Of a stretch of 64,000 nucleotides of DNA, positions 12,265-24,493 are shown piece after piece. Source of the stretch: Sanderia malayensis. Lineage: Eukaryota; Cnidaria; Scyphozoa; Semaeostomeae; Pelagiidae. Numbering within the stretch: the stretch's first letter is position 1; every line of letters begins with the position of its first letter. The notes under the pieces were generated by a model. The model had not been told where the DNA came from and made no database searches. It was given only the letters and a program-made list of their open reading frames with translations. The DNA lies in NCBI GenBank assembly GCA_013076295.1, contig RQOL01000523.1, positions 1-64,000 on the forward strand, in the 5' to 3' direction. A program made the translations under genes and the position numbers.

Positions 12265-13043
12265 TCTGAAAAAGAAAAATACTAAATAATGAAACAATTT
12301 CTTAAGCAAGTATAATATAAACACAGAATTTGGAATACAATTGAGGCCTGTTGTTGTGGAAACCTTTGCAGCGAAGTGTTTATTGTGGCTAAATGAGCTG
12401 AATATTTGATGTGTTGATGCATGATTGCCTTATATGGCACGATCTATATCCCTGGTTTAAAGAGCTCCCATCCCAGCCCTATATAACGAAATTATATCAC
12501 AGTTAGTTCAAATATTAATCATAAGATTGTAGATATTTATACACCTTTTCAAAAACACGCACTCTTTTCTCACTTGACAATATACCAACTCCTTTCTTTG
12601 AAACTTTAAATAAGGCTTGTAAAATTGGTTGAAAAGCGCCATATAAATAACTCATTTTCAAAAGTTCATTAATTTGTATTCATCATTTCTTGAAGTTCCA
12701 GGATATGAGTTAATTCGAGGGGAAAGGGGCAATTTGAGGATTTCGGGGAAAATATTATACAGTGGAGAATCTATAAAGGGAAAACCCCTTACCCCATAAA
12801 AAGAAACATTCTTTTTATGCAGAAAACATCAAAATTATTGCACAAAGCCTCGGCATACAGAGCGGACACCTCAGCACAACAAACAGAATGGCATGGATGT
12901 CCAATTTATATTTTACAGTACCATCCTGGGCCTCAATTTGAAAGAGAAAACGCTGGGGTACACATAACAAAATTTGCCATCACGATAGTTGTTCATTCGA
13001 CTAACAATGGTCGACATCACAACTGATTACACAAAAAACTTGC

Positions 13044-16000
13044 TTATTTATGTTCCTTCTGCTTCTCTTTGGCTCGCGTCCTTGCCGTCTCCATTTCTGT
13101 TAATTTTTTATCGAGTTTCCGTTTGATATGTTTCTTCTTGATTTCATCCGACGGCTTGCTGAAAGATTTCTCGTACTGTTGCCTCGCTTTCGCCCTGGCC
13201 TCAGTCCTAGCAGCCTCTGTACATCCGTGTACTTCGGCCTGGCTATGTTTCAAGCAATACATCTTCTTGCAATGTTTGCAATGTTGACCTAGTGTAAGTA
13301 CACTAGCTTTGCATTTATTTTGCGAGCACACTGAGTTAACCTTTGTGAATTCTTCTATCAATTTGTCGAAATCTTCTTCATTTTCTTTATCAACGTTATT
13401 AATGTTTGTTATTTTCTTTTTGTTCTTTTTCTTCTTGATTTGACTGGCTTTCGATGGCATCCCTCTATTATCATCCTCTTCTACTTTCTTCTTGCATCTG
13501 AATGCGTGTAACTGTAGATTTGATTCTGGCATTTCTGTTTTGCAATTTTCACACATTGCCATCTCAGAAACATTTCTAGTTGCAGTTGCATCATCATCAT
13601 AGCCATCCTCATTATGGTTACCATCGTCATTATCGTTATGATCGTCATTATCGTTACCATCGTCATTATCGTTATGATCGTCATTACCGCGCTCTCCTTC
13701 AACTATTTGATCTGAAAGATGAAATGAAACCATGAGAGTAATTACACATGCGCACATTGAAATACAAATTTCCCCATATGCAAACATATGACAATGGCGT
13801 CCAGAACTCACCAGCTTCATTCTCTTGAGTTTGTTTCCACGATGCTTTCTTTACACATATCCTTCGATCTTTTCCTTCGCCCGTACTCTTGTGAACGAGG
13901 CCAAACCTCTCAGCAACTTCATGTACGTAGAATCTTGCCTTTGCGTCCAAGGATGAATCGAAGGCAAACTGTCGCTCGGTTGACAAACTACAAAACTCCC
14001 TGATCTTGTTATCGATGTCTTCCTTGACTTTTGGCCAATCATTCTCTGTCTGAGACCTCGCAACATTAGAAGCCAACTCATTTTCCTTCAAGGAGACACG
14101 ATTCCTAACCATTCCATGACTCGATTCTTTTGAATTTCTTCTATCAAAATCCTTCCCATTTCCCTTTCCAATATCAGTCCTCTTTCGAATTTCTTTCCGA
14201 TTCGCACCGCTAAACAACGAGAATTTCAAGTCATCGAAGTCATCCAAAGAGTCATTGCCTCCAGCTTGCGTTTCAATACTTGAATGTGACAGCATTGTCG
14301 TGGTCTTCTGTGCACAACTGGCGTGTGCCGAACGTACTTCGCCATGTTCAATGGCATATTCAAAGAATGATTTGAGAAATGAATGATGGCTGATCGTCTG
14401 CGAATCACCAACAACTGCCAAATGGCGTCTTGCTCTTGTTATTGCCACGTTCAATCTTCTATCCTCCTTGAGAAAGCCAACCTCGCCTTAAGAACAACAT
14501 GCGAATCTTTATAATAAATAAGCGCGTATAATACTGCAAGCTTTTGCTTTGCAAGATTAGTGCATGAGTCCCAATAATAATCAAAACTTTGTTAAAGCAA
14601 CCTCTATACAACAAAGACTCTATAACAGTCAAAACATCAGTCATTGATGTATCCGTTAAGGTTCCGTCATACAATAGCGGACAAAAGTCCTTGGGACACT
14701 TGTAGAAGTACGCACAAGGACTATAAACCCGTAAACTTCATTTCAGTGGGGTTTATTCAAGTTTTGTTCCCTATTGCATATTTTAACATATCTGATTGTA
14801 AGGAGAACTTTTCACTGGATAAAATCGTTTCATCACTGCACAAAATAGTTATTACTACACCTTAAAATGTTTGTATCTTGCAGTAAAATGTTTTATGTTG
14901 GTAACTAGGTTGACTGGACCAAAAGGACCAAGTATATACCAACAGGATTAGAAATAAAACTAGAGGAAAGTTGTTTATACCTTGCTCGTTTGATCGAACC
15001 AATGACATAACTATTGCTTCTTTTTCTCTCCCTTGGAAGCCATCCACAGATCGAACTTCGATTTTTGGATATTTTGATGATAGAGCTTGGCGTATAAGTT
15101 CGACCTAGTAGAAAAAGTAAAGTAAAGTAAAGTAAAGTAAAGTAAAGTAAAGTAAAGTAAAGTAAAGTAAAGTAAAGTAAAGTAAAGTAAAGTAAAGTAA
15201 AGTAAAGTAAAGTAAAATCAGCTTACTTGTAAATTATACGGAGTAATGACACCAATATATTCTTGCTTTACACCTGATGAAACAAGTGACTCAACAAGCT
15301 CCTCCACAATGCTGACTTCGTAATGATTACCTTTGGATTCCTCCGTTTCCTCCTGTAATTCGTACATGAAGCAACCGGCAGTATCGACGAACAAGAGAGG
15401 TATCTCTGTATTTTCAGTTGCTTCCACTCCAGGTAGGCCAGACAAGAGGTGGCTGCTTACAGACTCATCGGCAACAAGTTTGCCATTGTAGAGTTCATTG
15501 GATGGCCATGTCATTATGTCATTGTGCATTCTGAAGAAAAAAAGACTACTGCTTTATCAATGTGTTTCATCAAAGTCAACGTTCATACTCCAACATTAAT
15601 GAGTATGAAGTATTGGAACAACACGCTGTTAAACTAGCAATATTAACGATGAGTAAATTTAAGCGAAAATGTATTTATATGTGCAGTACAAAAATTATTT
15701 CACTATACCCCGATTTATACGTAGGATGAACATTTGACGAAGTAGTGGAAGAAATCAAAATGCTTAGCTTGTCATTGGCGTCCAGTAAGTTCAGGGTTTC
15801 GATATGCCAAGGTGACATTCATACTGTGTAAATACGCGCGGTATTAGGTTAAACGATATCCAGACCTACCGATATTGAGTTGTTAACATCTTGACAACCG
15901 GTTCACCAAACTCTTTGATAACCCTTTCCATCAACGTGACTTCCAGTCCTTTTTTGGCTGCTTCTTTTGATATGATAGTGGGAGGAAGTTGTTGGTGATC

Positions 16001-19000
16001 GCCAGCTAAAATGCACCTAAAAGTAATCATGCAACAGTAATAATTCACAATATATATGAATACAAGAAAGTGCATAATAATGAAACATTGTCTTGCTGGA
16101 AATCAAAGCCTTTGGCGAGGCTAGAAAGAAAAGCATTTCGGAAAGGTTGCAGGGCCAAGGTAGGGGCAGAAGCAAAATACATAAATACATGGCACAAGCA
16201 GGGGTTTATTTAAGTTGTTAATCGATTTTAAAGAGATTTTCCTTGCTTGCGCTCGTCCCCACTCCAAAACAACAACCTCGAGCCCCTTGCCTCTCTTTCG
16301 ATATTCCTGGAGAGTACTTTAGCAGGTACTTTATCATTTCGCTCTTGAAAAACTCCATCACCATATCTTATAATACTAAGGTAATGAAAGTATCAAGCGC
16401 TTACCAATACAAATGCAAGTCAAGTAGGTAGCAAGCGATGCAAAGCAGAAAGCAATAAAAAGCACAACTAATTGGTAAATAAATAACACTGACTTGTTTG
16501 CGTAGGGCAGTGCTATCCAACAACTCGCTTCCAAAGCCTGTGCAGCCTCATCAATAATAAGTAGATCAAAATGTTCATTTTCGAGATGTTTTAAGGGACC
16601 TTCCATAGATGAGCTTGTCGTAGTTGACAGTATGACGTTGGCATTTGATAAAACGAATTTCAATGCCTTGTTTTCTCTTTCACGAAGTTCGCGTTTCAAA
16701 TATTTCAACTCATTCTTGAGCTTCCTGGCTTCTCCGTCGTTTCTTGCTTTCCTCAATTTACCCTGAAGTTGGAATAATACTCTGTTAACAAAGAAAAATA
16801 CCAGTCGACTAATCTAGAAAGGATGTTAAAAAGCAAATGCACGAAGAAACGATTGACACAGCAAATGCAAGAAGAAACTGGCAAGAAGTCACCGTCGGAT
16901 GAAATCTACCGCGATGCTTCTAGATAGTATCTCCTTTCTCTTAAACGCCGTTTCAAATAAACGCCTCATGGCATGAGAGAAAAGTTAGGAAATGCACCCT
17001 TCTATTAAACGCCGTCTTTAATAAACGCTCCCACTGAGCACAGGCATCTCTGCATGAAAAAATACGAGTGTTTCATCGCCCACGGTACAACTCTATATTA
17101 GAGCATTCAATAAACGCCCTATCTATAACCTGAACATGTTAAGAAACGCCCCTGGGTACTTAGAAAGAGTAAAGTAAGCAAAGATTTAAGTCAGCAAATT
17201 AAACAAAGTCATCAAAACGTCAGATTTCAATATGTTCCTGGAACCTTAACAGCTCAATAAAAAATCTCGTTGCAGATAATTTAAAATAATGAAAGAATCG
17301 TAATAACATACCAGCGTTTCACTGATGTCATTCCGGACGCCCTGTACAACTTCAGCTGAATCTGAATTCATCAATGCCGCATCTAATGAATACTTCTGCA
17401 GATGGGAGTAAACTCTGGCTGGATGACCAAGTCGAACTAGCTGAAAGACAAGTAGAATATACAGCTGCACGTCGACTACACTCTCTCCCCCATCCCTCTG
17501 TAGAAGTGGAATTCCTTGAAATATGAAACGTGCACCAATATCCAGCATTTTCTACACCGTCATCCAACATAACAGCTTAACGAATGGTTGCAGGTTTATT
17601 TTGCGCTATTTTGAACAGTATGAGCTGTTGCAAGCTAACATGCTTGTAAAATAAGAACACAAGTCTCGGAAGCACCAAGCTTGACGTTAAGTAGAGAACA
17701 GGGGCCATTTATGGACTGATATTAATTTGCTTCGGGCATTCTCCAGATTTGATCCTGGATATCTTGACCTGTTCTTGACTCAAACAAATTTTTGGCTGCT
17801 TGACTTAACCAAGATTCAGCTTTGGTAGGAAAGAATTAGCATTATGTTTGTATGTATTAATACATTAAGATGACCCACTGGAATAGATAAACTGTGAATG
17901 TAAGTACCAAAAAACAAGTAAGATCAGTAACTGGTTTGAAAAAAAGAAACAAAATCCATATTTGAAAACGCGAGACCTTGTTGCAGAAATAAAGAGAAAA
18001 AAGCTTAATCGAGATTGCAATCACACACCTTAATTTTCTCCCCAGTCAATTTGGCTACCAAATTATCAACTGCAACATTTGAGGGAGCACAAGCCAAGAC
18101 CTAACAAGAATAAAAATAAAAATTTGAAGAAAAATAAAATAATAACAGATAAGCTAGTAAAAAAATATAAACCAAAGGTAATCACAGAAAATAAAATGAG
18201 GAAAAATAACAAAGAAATCACAAAACAAAGTTGCATTAAGTAATTTGTGAAGAATATTGAGAAATTGTAAAAGATGATGATATAACATTTGTACCTTGAG
18301 ATCAAATTTCTTGACTGCTTGCTTTATTATTTCTATGACAGTTGTGGTTTTGCCTGTTCCAGGTGGTCCATGAATTACTCCAAGTTCCCTTTGGTTCAAG
18401 GCAAATTGAACAGCTTCCAGTTGCGAGCCATTCAAAGTTTTATCAAACGGAACAAATGTCTCTTTATTGACAGCAGACAATGGTGGACCAATACTTGTCA
18501 TGTGGAAAAGGATGTTCTTCAAGTGTTGTGCTTGATTTTTATCAGACTTGAGTTGAAGCAATGCCCTAAAATGAAAATAATTTTCAATTTTAAAGTAACG
18601 AAAATAATGTTATATGGATTATAGGTTCTGGCTCAATATTTTTTAAATTCCTTAATAATACATTTACCATACTAACTACAGTTACAATTTAATAAAATTG
18701 ATAATTGAATATAGATTAATAAGAATGAACATTGAAAAGATAGCAGTAAAGTTTGATTGCATTGGGATTCATTTAAAGGAGAAAATCTCTCAGTAGTAAA
18801 GCTAATGGAAAAGAGAAACACCCCCAGACATCAACTACATTTTCCCAGTAGAAGATGGAATACCTAAAATTTACTCATAGACCAATTCACGATTAAAATA
18901 AAAGCAGACTGCTTAGTGCAAGACCTCACTAAACATGATACACCAAAAATGTTTCTTATGCACACCCAAGATCTTGGCAAAAAGAGCCAAACTTCCCATG

Positions 19001-19762
19001 CCATCCCACAAGCATGGAAAGTGTGGCTACAAGGAGAAAACAGCATTTTTTCTGGGATGGCACCTTTTGAAGAGAAAAGGAGCACTTTAGCCAGTTTTCT
19101 AAAATATTGGGTGCAGATGTCCCTTGATGACACAATAAAATGAAATAACTCAGATTTACTCTTTCAGTCTTCTGTATGTGACATCATTGGTAAGTTTAAT
19201 CAGCCTGTACATATCACACTGTGAAACATCAATTGAATCCTCAAAAGCAACAGTGACTGAGTTATCATTGACTTTCGTCACCACACCAGAGGCTATATTT
19301 TCTTCACTCAGATCCGAATTTGACAACTGCAGGCCAACAATATCTCCTATATTAACAATAACAAACAATTAATCAAATCTGGCATTTCACATTACATTTA
19401 ATACCAATAAAATAAGTTTCTAAAAAGAAAATGAGAAAAAATTATAATTCTTAAATACCATTGCTAAAGCAGTTAGCAGTGACGCGTTCTTCCGATGTAC
19501 GCAGATTTTCATTCTCCTTCTTGTTGCTGTTCTTTGCGAAGTTCCTTTGCTTTTGCAAAAGTGTAACAAGGTGCTTTCCATAGAGGCCAGTGCATTGGGC
19601 CCCAGGAAAGAGTTTCGAAATACATACCCCTCTCTTCTCCAGCTCCTTTACATTTTTTACTCGTCTAGAAGCAGTACATTCTTCGATTTCCGCTGTTCTT
19701 TCGAGCTGTATTAACTTGAGCTGCTCTTGAACAAATTTTTCCAAGTCAAACTTGGACGCCAT
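13044..19762 (-). CDS. IGHMBP2: IGHMBP2-type superfamily 1 helicase (SMUBP-2)
   Basis: Upf1-like 5'-3' RNA/DNA helicase; in vertebrates it associates with ribosomes and tRNA factors. Exons: 19762-19459, 19346-19160, 18565-18295, 18100-18029, 17440-17312, 16762-16494, 16016-15870, 15530-15227, 15104-14981, 14486-13812, 13711-13044. The frame is intact and gives about 1049 aa (human 993). Visible motifs, in order: Walker [11 protein letters not shown], motif Ia [25 protein letters not shown] box [48 protein letters not shown] and [17 protein letters not shown] basic/acidic linker, an R3H-like segment (ending [14 protein letters not shown]), an acidic Asn/Asp repeat, a C2HC finger and a C-terminal AN1 finger (CSQNKCKAS to HGC) follow. 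The ATG at 19762 begins [14 protein letters not shown]; an upstream in-frame ATG exists at 19813. The acidic repeat and the C2HC finger are not features I recall in the human protein. Confidence 0.96.
13611..13690 (-). repeat. Coding microsatellite in IGHMBP2 (Asn/Asp-rich)
   Basis: Imperfect tandem repeats of about 30 bases in the last exon encode alternating NDDHND and NDDGND units between the R3H and zinc-finger regions. The frame stays open, so length change in steps of three would be tolerated. Confidence 0.8.
15114..15216. repeat. (AGTAA)n pentanucleotide array filling an intron
   Basis: About 20 near-perfect copies of agtaa on the plus strand. On the transcribed strand this reads as a TTTAC array. 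The intron runs from 15226 to 15105 (122 nt), so the array makes up nearly all of it and must supply the branch point and polypyrimidine tract. Confidence 0.95.
16925..17165. repeat. Dispersed repeat with AATAAACGCC words
   Basis: Words such as aaacgccgt, aataaacgcct, aataaacgctc and aataaacgccct recur here in an IGHMBP2 intron. The same words appear at about 33600-33660 and 60785-60915. This looks like a degenerate interspersed repeat family; no terminal structure could be defined. Confidence 0.45.
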
Positions 19763-20039
19763 GTTGCGGGAAAAAATATATGTTGTTGCTGTTGTTGAGC
19801 CGAAGCGAAGCAAACGATGACGTAATGCGGGGCAAGTTCAAGCAGAGCATTACGGTTCGAGCCCCAAACGTAGGCGCATGCTAACTAAGTTGTGTCGGTT
19901 TCCCCACAATTGATACGATCATGCTCAAGTAAGTGCATAAGTAATTTTGCGATTATATATCAGTGGGACAAATGCCAGAGCCGAAAAGCCACACCACAGG
20001 GTATTCAGTTTCGAATGTGTGCAATGCACTTGGCAAATT

Positions 20040-20340
20040 AGTGGTTTGGGGTTATAGTGGCAACTGTGCAATGGCAATTGTCCCCCGGTGGTACTAGATT
20101 GAGTATCCTAACCGGGGAGGATGGTTTTCTCGGCGTTTCTGCCGGGGAATCATTCCGAACCGGGCAGCCGAAAAATCCGGTACCCCGGGGATCTACTTTC
20201 TCTGGTAGATCCCCGAGGTACCATCCCTCTTTTAATTCCCCCACTTTATCCAACCATTCGGAACCGCAGAGGATTCGAACTCACTACCTCTTGCGTGGCA
20301 AGCACACATGCTAACCACACATCCAACGAAGCTGAGTTAA
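20040..20340 (-). mobile_element. tRNA-derived SINE (tRNA-Gly-like head) with internal hairpin
   Basis: Read on the minus strand, about 20335-20262 resembles a tRNA gene: a TGTGGTTAGCATGTG A-box-like part, an anticodon-loop segment TTGCCACGCAA (consistent with Gly-GCC) and the B box GAGTTCGAATCC. The stems are too degenerate for a functional tRNA. The body that follows contains a 17-bp hairpin at 20180-20221 (arms based on GTACCCCGGGGATCTAC) with a loop of about 8 bases. The 3' boundary was estimated where the GC-rich body ends. Family assignment needs other copies. Confidence 0.6.
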
Positions 20341-20611
20341 TTGTCAAGGATGTACGCGTTATTTCAACGTTACTGCACGTTGAAGTGATTAGCCAGTGAA
20401 CAATTGCTCGTAGACGCAATGTTAAAGTCAAGCCTTCAAACTGTCATCAACCACCTCTTACATCTACGAAAATGCTTCAATAATAACAAAACTATATTCG
20501 TCGGTTAGAAGTCAGAAGAAGCTAAAGAATTCAAAATCCAAATTTTGTCTCTACTAAATATTCAACATAAAACATCGTTACAGCAAAGTAAATAGAAGAG
20601 AGGACCTTGTA

Positions 20612-20617
20612 TTTAAT
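20612..20617 (-). terminator. Possible SF3A2 polyadenylation signal
   Basis: ATTAAA on the minus strand, about 185 bases past the SF3A2 stop, followed by AT-rich sequence. Position and sequence fit a variant poly(A) signal. No transcript evidence is available. Confidence 0.35.
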
Positions 20618-20801
20618 ATGATTGCAAGTAATACAAAATGAAAGACAAAAACGTTTAGTATGTTGAAGTACAGATTGTCTCAGAGTTCAGCAATTCGTAG
20701 ACAAGACTTCTCAGTAGCATTAAACAATGTACGCATGTTCAAAACAAAAGCACCGTATTGCTTGACAAACAAATGTAAAACCAGCCATACCAGACTTGTG
20801 G

Positions 20802-23800
20802 TTAATATTCCTCAACACCATCTTCGTCTTCAAACTGCGCTGCCCCCTGATCGTGCTGCTGTGAAGGAGGAAGCATATGGCCACCCAGTAGTGGTGGTGG
20901 TGGACCGCCACCGCCGCTCATGTCGTCCTGCGGTGGCGGCATCATCGGGTGTCCGCCAAATGGCGGCTCAGCTCCAGGTGGTGCTATTTCTTGAGACATC
21001 AGCGGTGGAGGCGGCGGTTGTTGTCCGCGCATTCCGTCAGGCGGCGGCGGGCCACGTCGTCCGAAATCCGAGCCTGGCGGTGGTGGGCCACCACCTTGCA
21101 TCGGAACACCAGGAGGGGGAGGGATCGAAGGAGGTGGTCCAGATCTGTTGTGCTTTGATCTGATTTTCTGCTCGAATTGTTGTTGCTGCTGAAGTTTTTG
21201 CGCAGCCTGTTGTTGCATTTGGGCTGGTGTCAGTTTGAAATGGAATTGTAGAAAGAACTGAAATTAAAGTTAAAATGCAATATTAGTTCTCTGATAATGC
21301 AATAAAAACACATGGTATAAATATCTTTTTATAACGAGGCATGATTGCGTTTTGCAAGAGTAACAGAGAATTTTTGGATCCATGGATTCAAACTATTCAA
21401 CGTTAACATCAGCCCATTAATAACACTTTTGATCAGTCAAATAAATAATTTTGAACCAAGTTGAACAGATTACTACTTCATTAAATGCCTAACTGTCTCA
21501 AACACTCATCTGCTTCCCTCAGGTCAGAATTTAATCTAACGAGGGGGAGACAGGACTCAAACACCTGTCATCTCAATGTGAATTAGTAAAATTGGTGAGC
21601 GCAGTCTTTGGTAGTATGACGTATATTTTATGAAAATTCATTGACTGACTGAATGGTAAATAATGAGATAAATAAGGGAAATAAACATTTTGTTCCAGTG
21701 ATGAAATTAAAATTCTCTAAAATCCATAAAACCTGTTTTGTATCTTTATTCCAATGAGTCCAAAATTTTACTTCAGTCTTATCAATTTCTCTGCTTGGTA
21801 CCTGCATGGAGACAGAAATATTAGAGGATTAATCAACTTATAAAATAAAGCCACAGCTCACCAGCTAACTAACTATAGCAGAAGCAATTTAACTAATGAA
21901 ATTAGAACGACTAATTTTATTTCAATAACAGTGAATAACATTGAATAATAAAATTGTATAGCAATATAGTAGTGTAGGATTGAGTGATACCTTGAAAGCA
22001 ATAGTTTCATAAGGTTCAGCAGCCAAAAGAAGATATTGCCATACTTTGTCTGGTGGTTCAATTCTCTGCTCGTAAGCTGACATAAATCGATGCCTTGGTG
22101 CAACCAAATCACCAATCTCAGGATAATCAACCTAAAAATTAGTTCAAAAATTCACCACTACCACAATGAAGAGCAAATAGATTCAATGATAATGCTAAGT
22201 ACAGAAGATGGTTTCAAATACAAATCATCCTCCTAATAGAAGGCAGATCCCAATACTGTAAATCCTCGAATAAGCCCCCGGGGGCTTATTTGCAAAAACT
22301 AAATTTCAGCCTCCTAACAGAAGACAGATCACAATATTTAAAGATAGATGTTAGAGTGGTATCTGTTGCATAACCAACTCAAGCTATCAATGCTTCCAAT
22401 TGGCATTCAAAAAGGCATTCAAATTTACCTGAAACAATAGACTATGTTGACCAGTCTCTGGGTCACGTTGTTTTGTCACTGAAATCAAACCAAAATGCTT
22501 AGATTATATCAATACGTTTTCCACTACCTATATGTCATATTATTCTGTACATAAATAAAACCTTAGATCCTATGTTTCACTTTAAAAATATAAAGAAAAT
22601 ACCTTTATAGCCAGGCCGTCCAATTTTGACAAACTTCTTTACATTGACTCTTGCTTTTTCCTGGAACATGCAACATTCAATTATGAGATGCAAACACAGA
22701 AAGTATGATAATTTTCCAAAGAATGTGACAATCTCAATGGCCCCAGGCTCAAACCTGTCTATGGCCCCAAGTTCAACTACAAGCACACCACATATCCATA
22801 CACAGTTAACAAAAAACTGGTTAAGAAAGTTCAATACTGGATTTGATTTTGTGACGACTGACCCACAGACCATTTTGAGGCTCAATTTGCCCTCGTACCA
22901 GTTCACCCCTTACTGATTATATTTCTCAATTCTATTATATGATATCAGAAAAGTGTCTTCATTGGCAAGAAGAGTGCTCTATACCTTAGAAGGTAGAGCG
23001 AGATACAATATTTGGTTGCACCAAGGCATCGATACAGCGATTTTCTGTATAAATCCCAAACATGAGTAGCTGAATTTAGTTGTCTGATGATTGCAATAGC
23101 GTGAAACTCTGAGTAACAACATAATATGTAGTATTCTTTGTGCGTTACTTCTATTCAATTCTATTATATATGAAACATAAAAATGAATTCAGATTAATTT
23201 TTTAAATTTACATTTGACTTGCGAATTGGTCAACATCATCATTCTAATGACCTATGTTCATACTAACTTATTCAAGAAGTCTGACAGACAACGTGAGTTC
23301 GCATTTGGCAGTGCGCTAAATCGTGAATATGGATTCGTGATTCATTAAATTGGCGATTTGCGATTACGATTCTGTTTTGTTTTAGAAAACTTTTCACTAA
23401 CATTGTAACTTTGAACTTTATTCATAACAACATTTCACAATAATGTGCTGATAAGGTGATAAATAAACAAGGGGAAGCACTAACATATTTGATCTCTCTG
23501 GGGGTGAATTAACCAACACAGCTGATCAACACAGCAAAATCAATAAAGGGCAAATCGCTTATCTCCAGGGGGCGAATTGACCAATTTGAATAGGGGCAAA
23601 CTGGTTTGAGGGCAAAACGTCCTGTTACCCTGGATTTTCGAGACCTGAGAAATTTGAGAAGTTTGATGCACAAAAATGACAATGAGAAATGCATTTACAA
23701 AACAATCTAGGAAAGTTTCACACCAACCCAAAAAACGTTCTTGGTAAAATAAAGTGTATATGTTGCTTCTACAACTATATCACATGTTTTATATTTGGCC

Positions 23801-24493
23801 AACTTACAGGAGCCGGCTGTGAAGGAGCATCTTTTGCATCCTTTGCTGCTCTTCTTGCACTAAAAATCAAAAGCAAAGATTTTAGTGTTTTCATGCAGTC
23901 AACAAATAGCATCCTATAAGTACGAAGTAGCTTTAATAAATACATACAGATTTTGTTGATGTTTTTTCCCTTGAGTATGAGCAAGATAACTGCCCTGTTG
24001 GAATAAGGGTTAGCTTATAAAAACTGCAGATAAACTTCAAGACATGTAGTGATGAAAAAACTTGGCATGGTTTGTGAAATTTTGAGAAAATTAAAGAGAT
24101 AAAGGATAAGCAATTTGTTAAATTGATCATATCTTACCTCATTGTTATGCAAAGTCAAACAGAGTTTACATTCGTATGAACCCAAGTGATTTTTCATAAA
24201 ATAAGGGTCCTAAGAAAAAACCAATCAAGATGGTGAACAACTAAAAATCATTCCCATAGAATAATCTAATCGAATTGTTAACATTGCGATATAAGTATCT
24301 TGCCTAGACAATGTTAATTCTTACACCATAAAGTGAGTCTCTATCGAGCCTTCGACTGGCGGCCTACCTTATTCAAGTCGATTGTTTCGAGGGCAAGTTG
24401 CCTCAATCTTTCCCTGCGATCTCTGTTTGACTCTGAATACGATGCAACACCACCACCTCCAGTCTTGGAGCCAACCCTGTTCTGAAAATCCAT
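20802..24493 (-). CDS. SF3A2: Splicing factor 3A subunit 2
   Basis: Component of SF3A in the U2 snRNP, needed for branch-site recognition in the nucleus. Exons: 24493-24368, 24209-24138, 23994-23948, 23859-23808, 22660-22603, 22478-22429, 22131-21991, 21801-21733, 21257-20802. All phases match and the product is 356 aa. It begins MDFQNRVGSKTGGGG, followed by ESNRDRRERLRQLALETID. The matrin-type C2H2 zinc finger spans two exons (YECKLCLTLHNNEGSYLAHTQGKKH). The PRP11-like core has KKFVKIGRPGYKVTKQRD, YEQRIEPPDKVWQYLLLAAE and FWTHWNKDTKQFFLQFHFK. The last exon carries a Gln-rich stretch and a proline-rich tail of PPPP runs. The tail lacks the long heptad-like repeats of the mammalian protein, so the product is shorter than human. 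The proline-rich exon produces long antisense open frames that are not genes. Confidence 0.98.

Larger units (their letters stand above)
10416..13043. other. Region between the FN3-array gene and IGHMBP2
   Basis: No gene is firmly supported here. It should hold the upstream non-coding exon and promoter of the FN3-array gene, because an acceptor (TTGAATTTTCAG) lies just 5' of that gene's ATG at 10404. One open stretch at 12094-12264 (minus) is listed separately. A fold-back motif built on GCATGCGCAA lies near 11825-11890. The remaining short open frames show no recognisable domain. Confidence 0.5.
19763..20801. other. Spacer between IGHMBP2 start and SF3A2 stop
   Basis: About 1 kb holding the IGHMBP2 promoter side (19763 upward), a SINE-like element (about 20040-20340) and the SF3A2 3' UTR (20801 downward). 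No TATA box is obvious for IGHMBP2. No other gene is seen. Confidence 0.6.

Noticed and set aside
13481..13702. Met/Thr/Ile-rich 73-codon frame
   Set aside because: It is the alternate frame of the Asn/Asp coding repeat in the IGHMBP2 last exon.
15114..15216. CRISPR array
   Set aside because: Five-base units without spacers in a eukaryotic intron; a simple microsatellite.
18864..19143. Plus/minus open frames between IGHMBP2 exons 2 and 3
   Set aside because: They lie in the intron between 19160 and 18565; exon phases join without them, and no helicase sequence is missing.
20262..20335. Functional tRNA gene
   Set aside because: The acceptor and D stems do not pair well and a SINE-like body follows, so it is called a tRNA-derived SINE head.
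20660..21163. Plus-strand 167-codon open frame
   Set aside because: It is the antisense of the proline-rich last exon of SF3A2; low-complexity GC-rich codons keep the other strand open.
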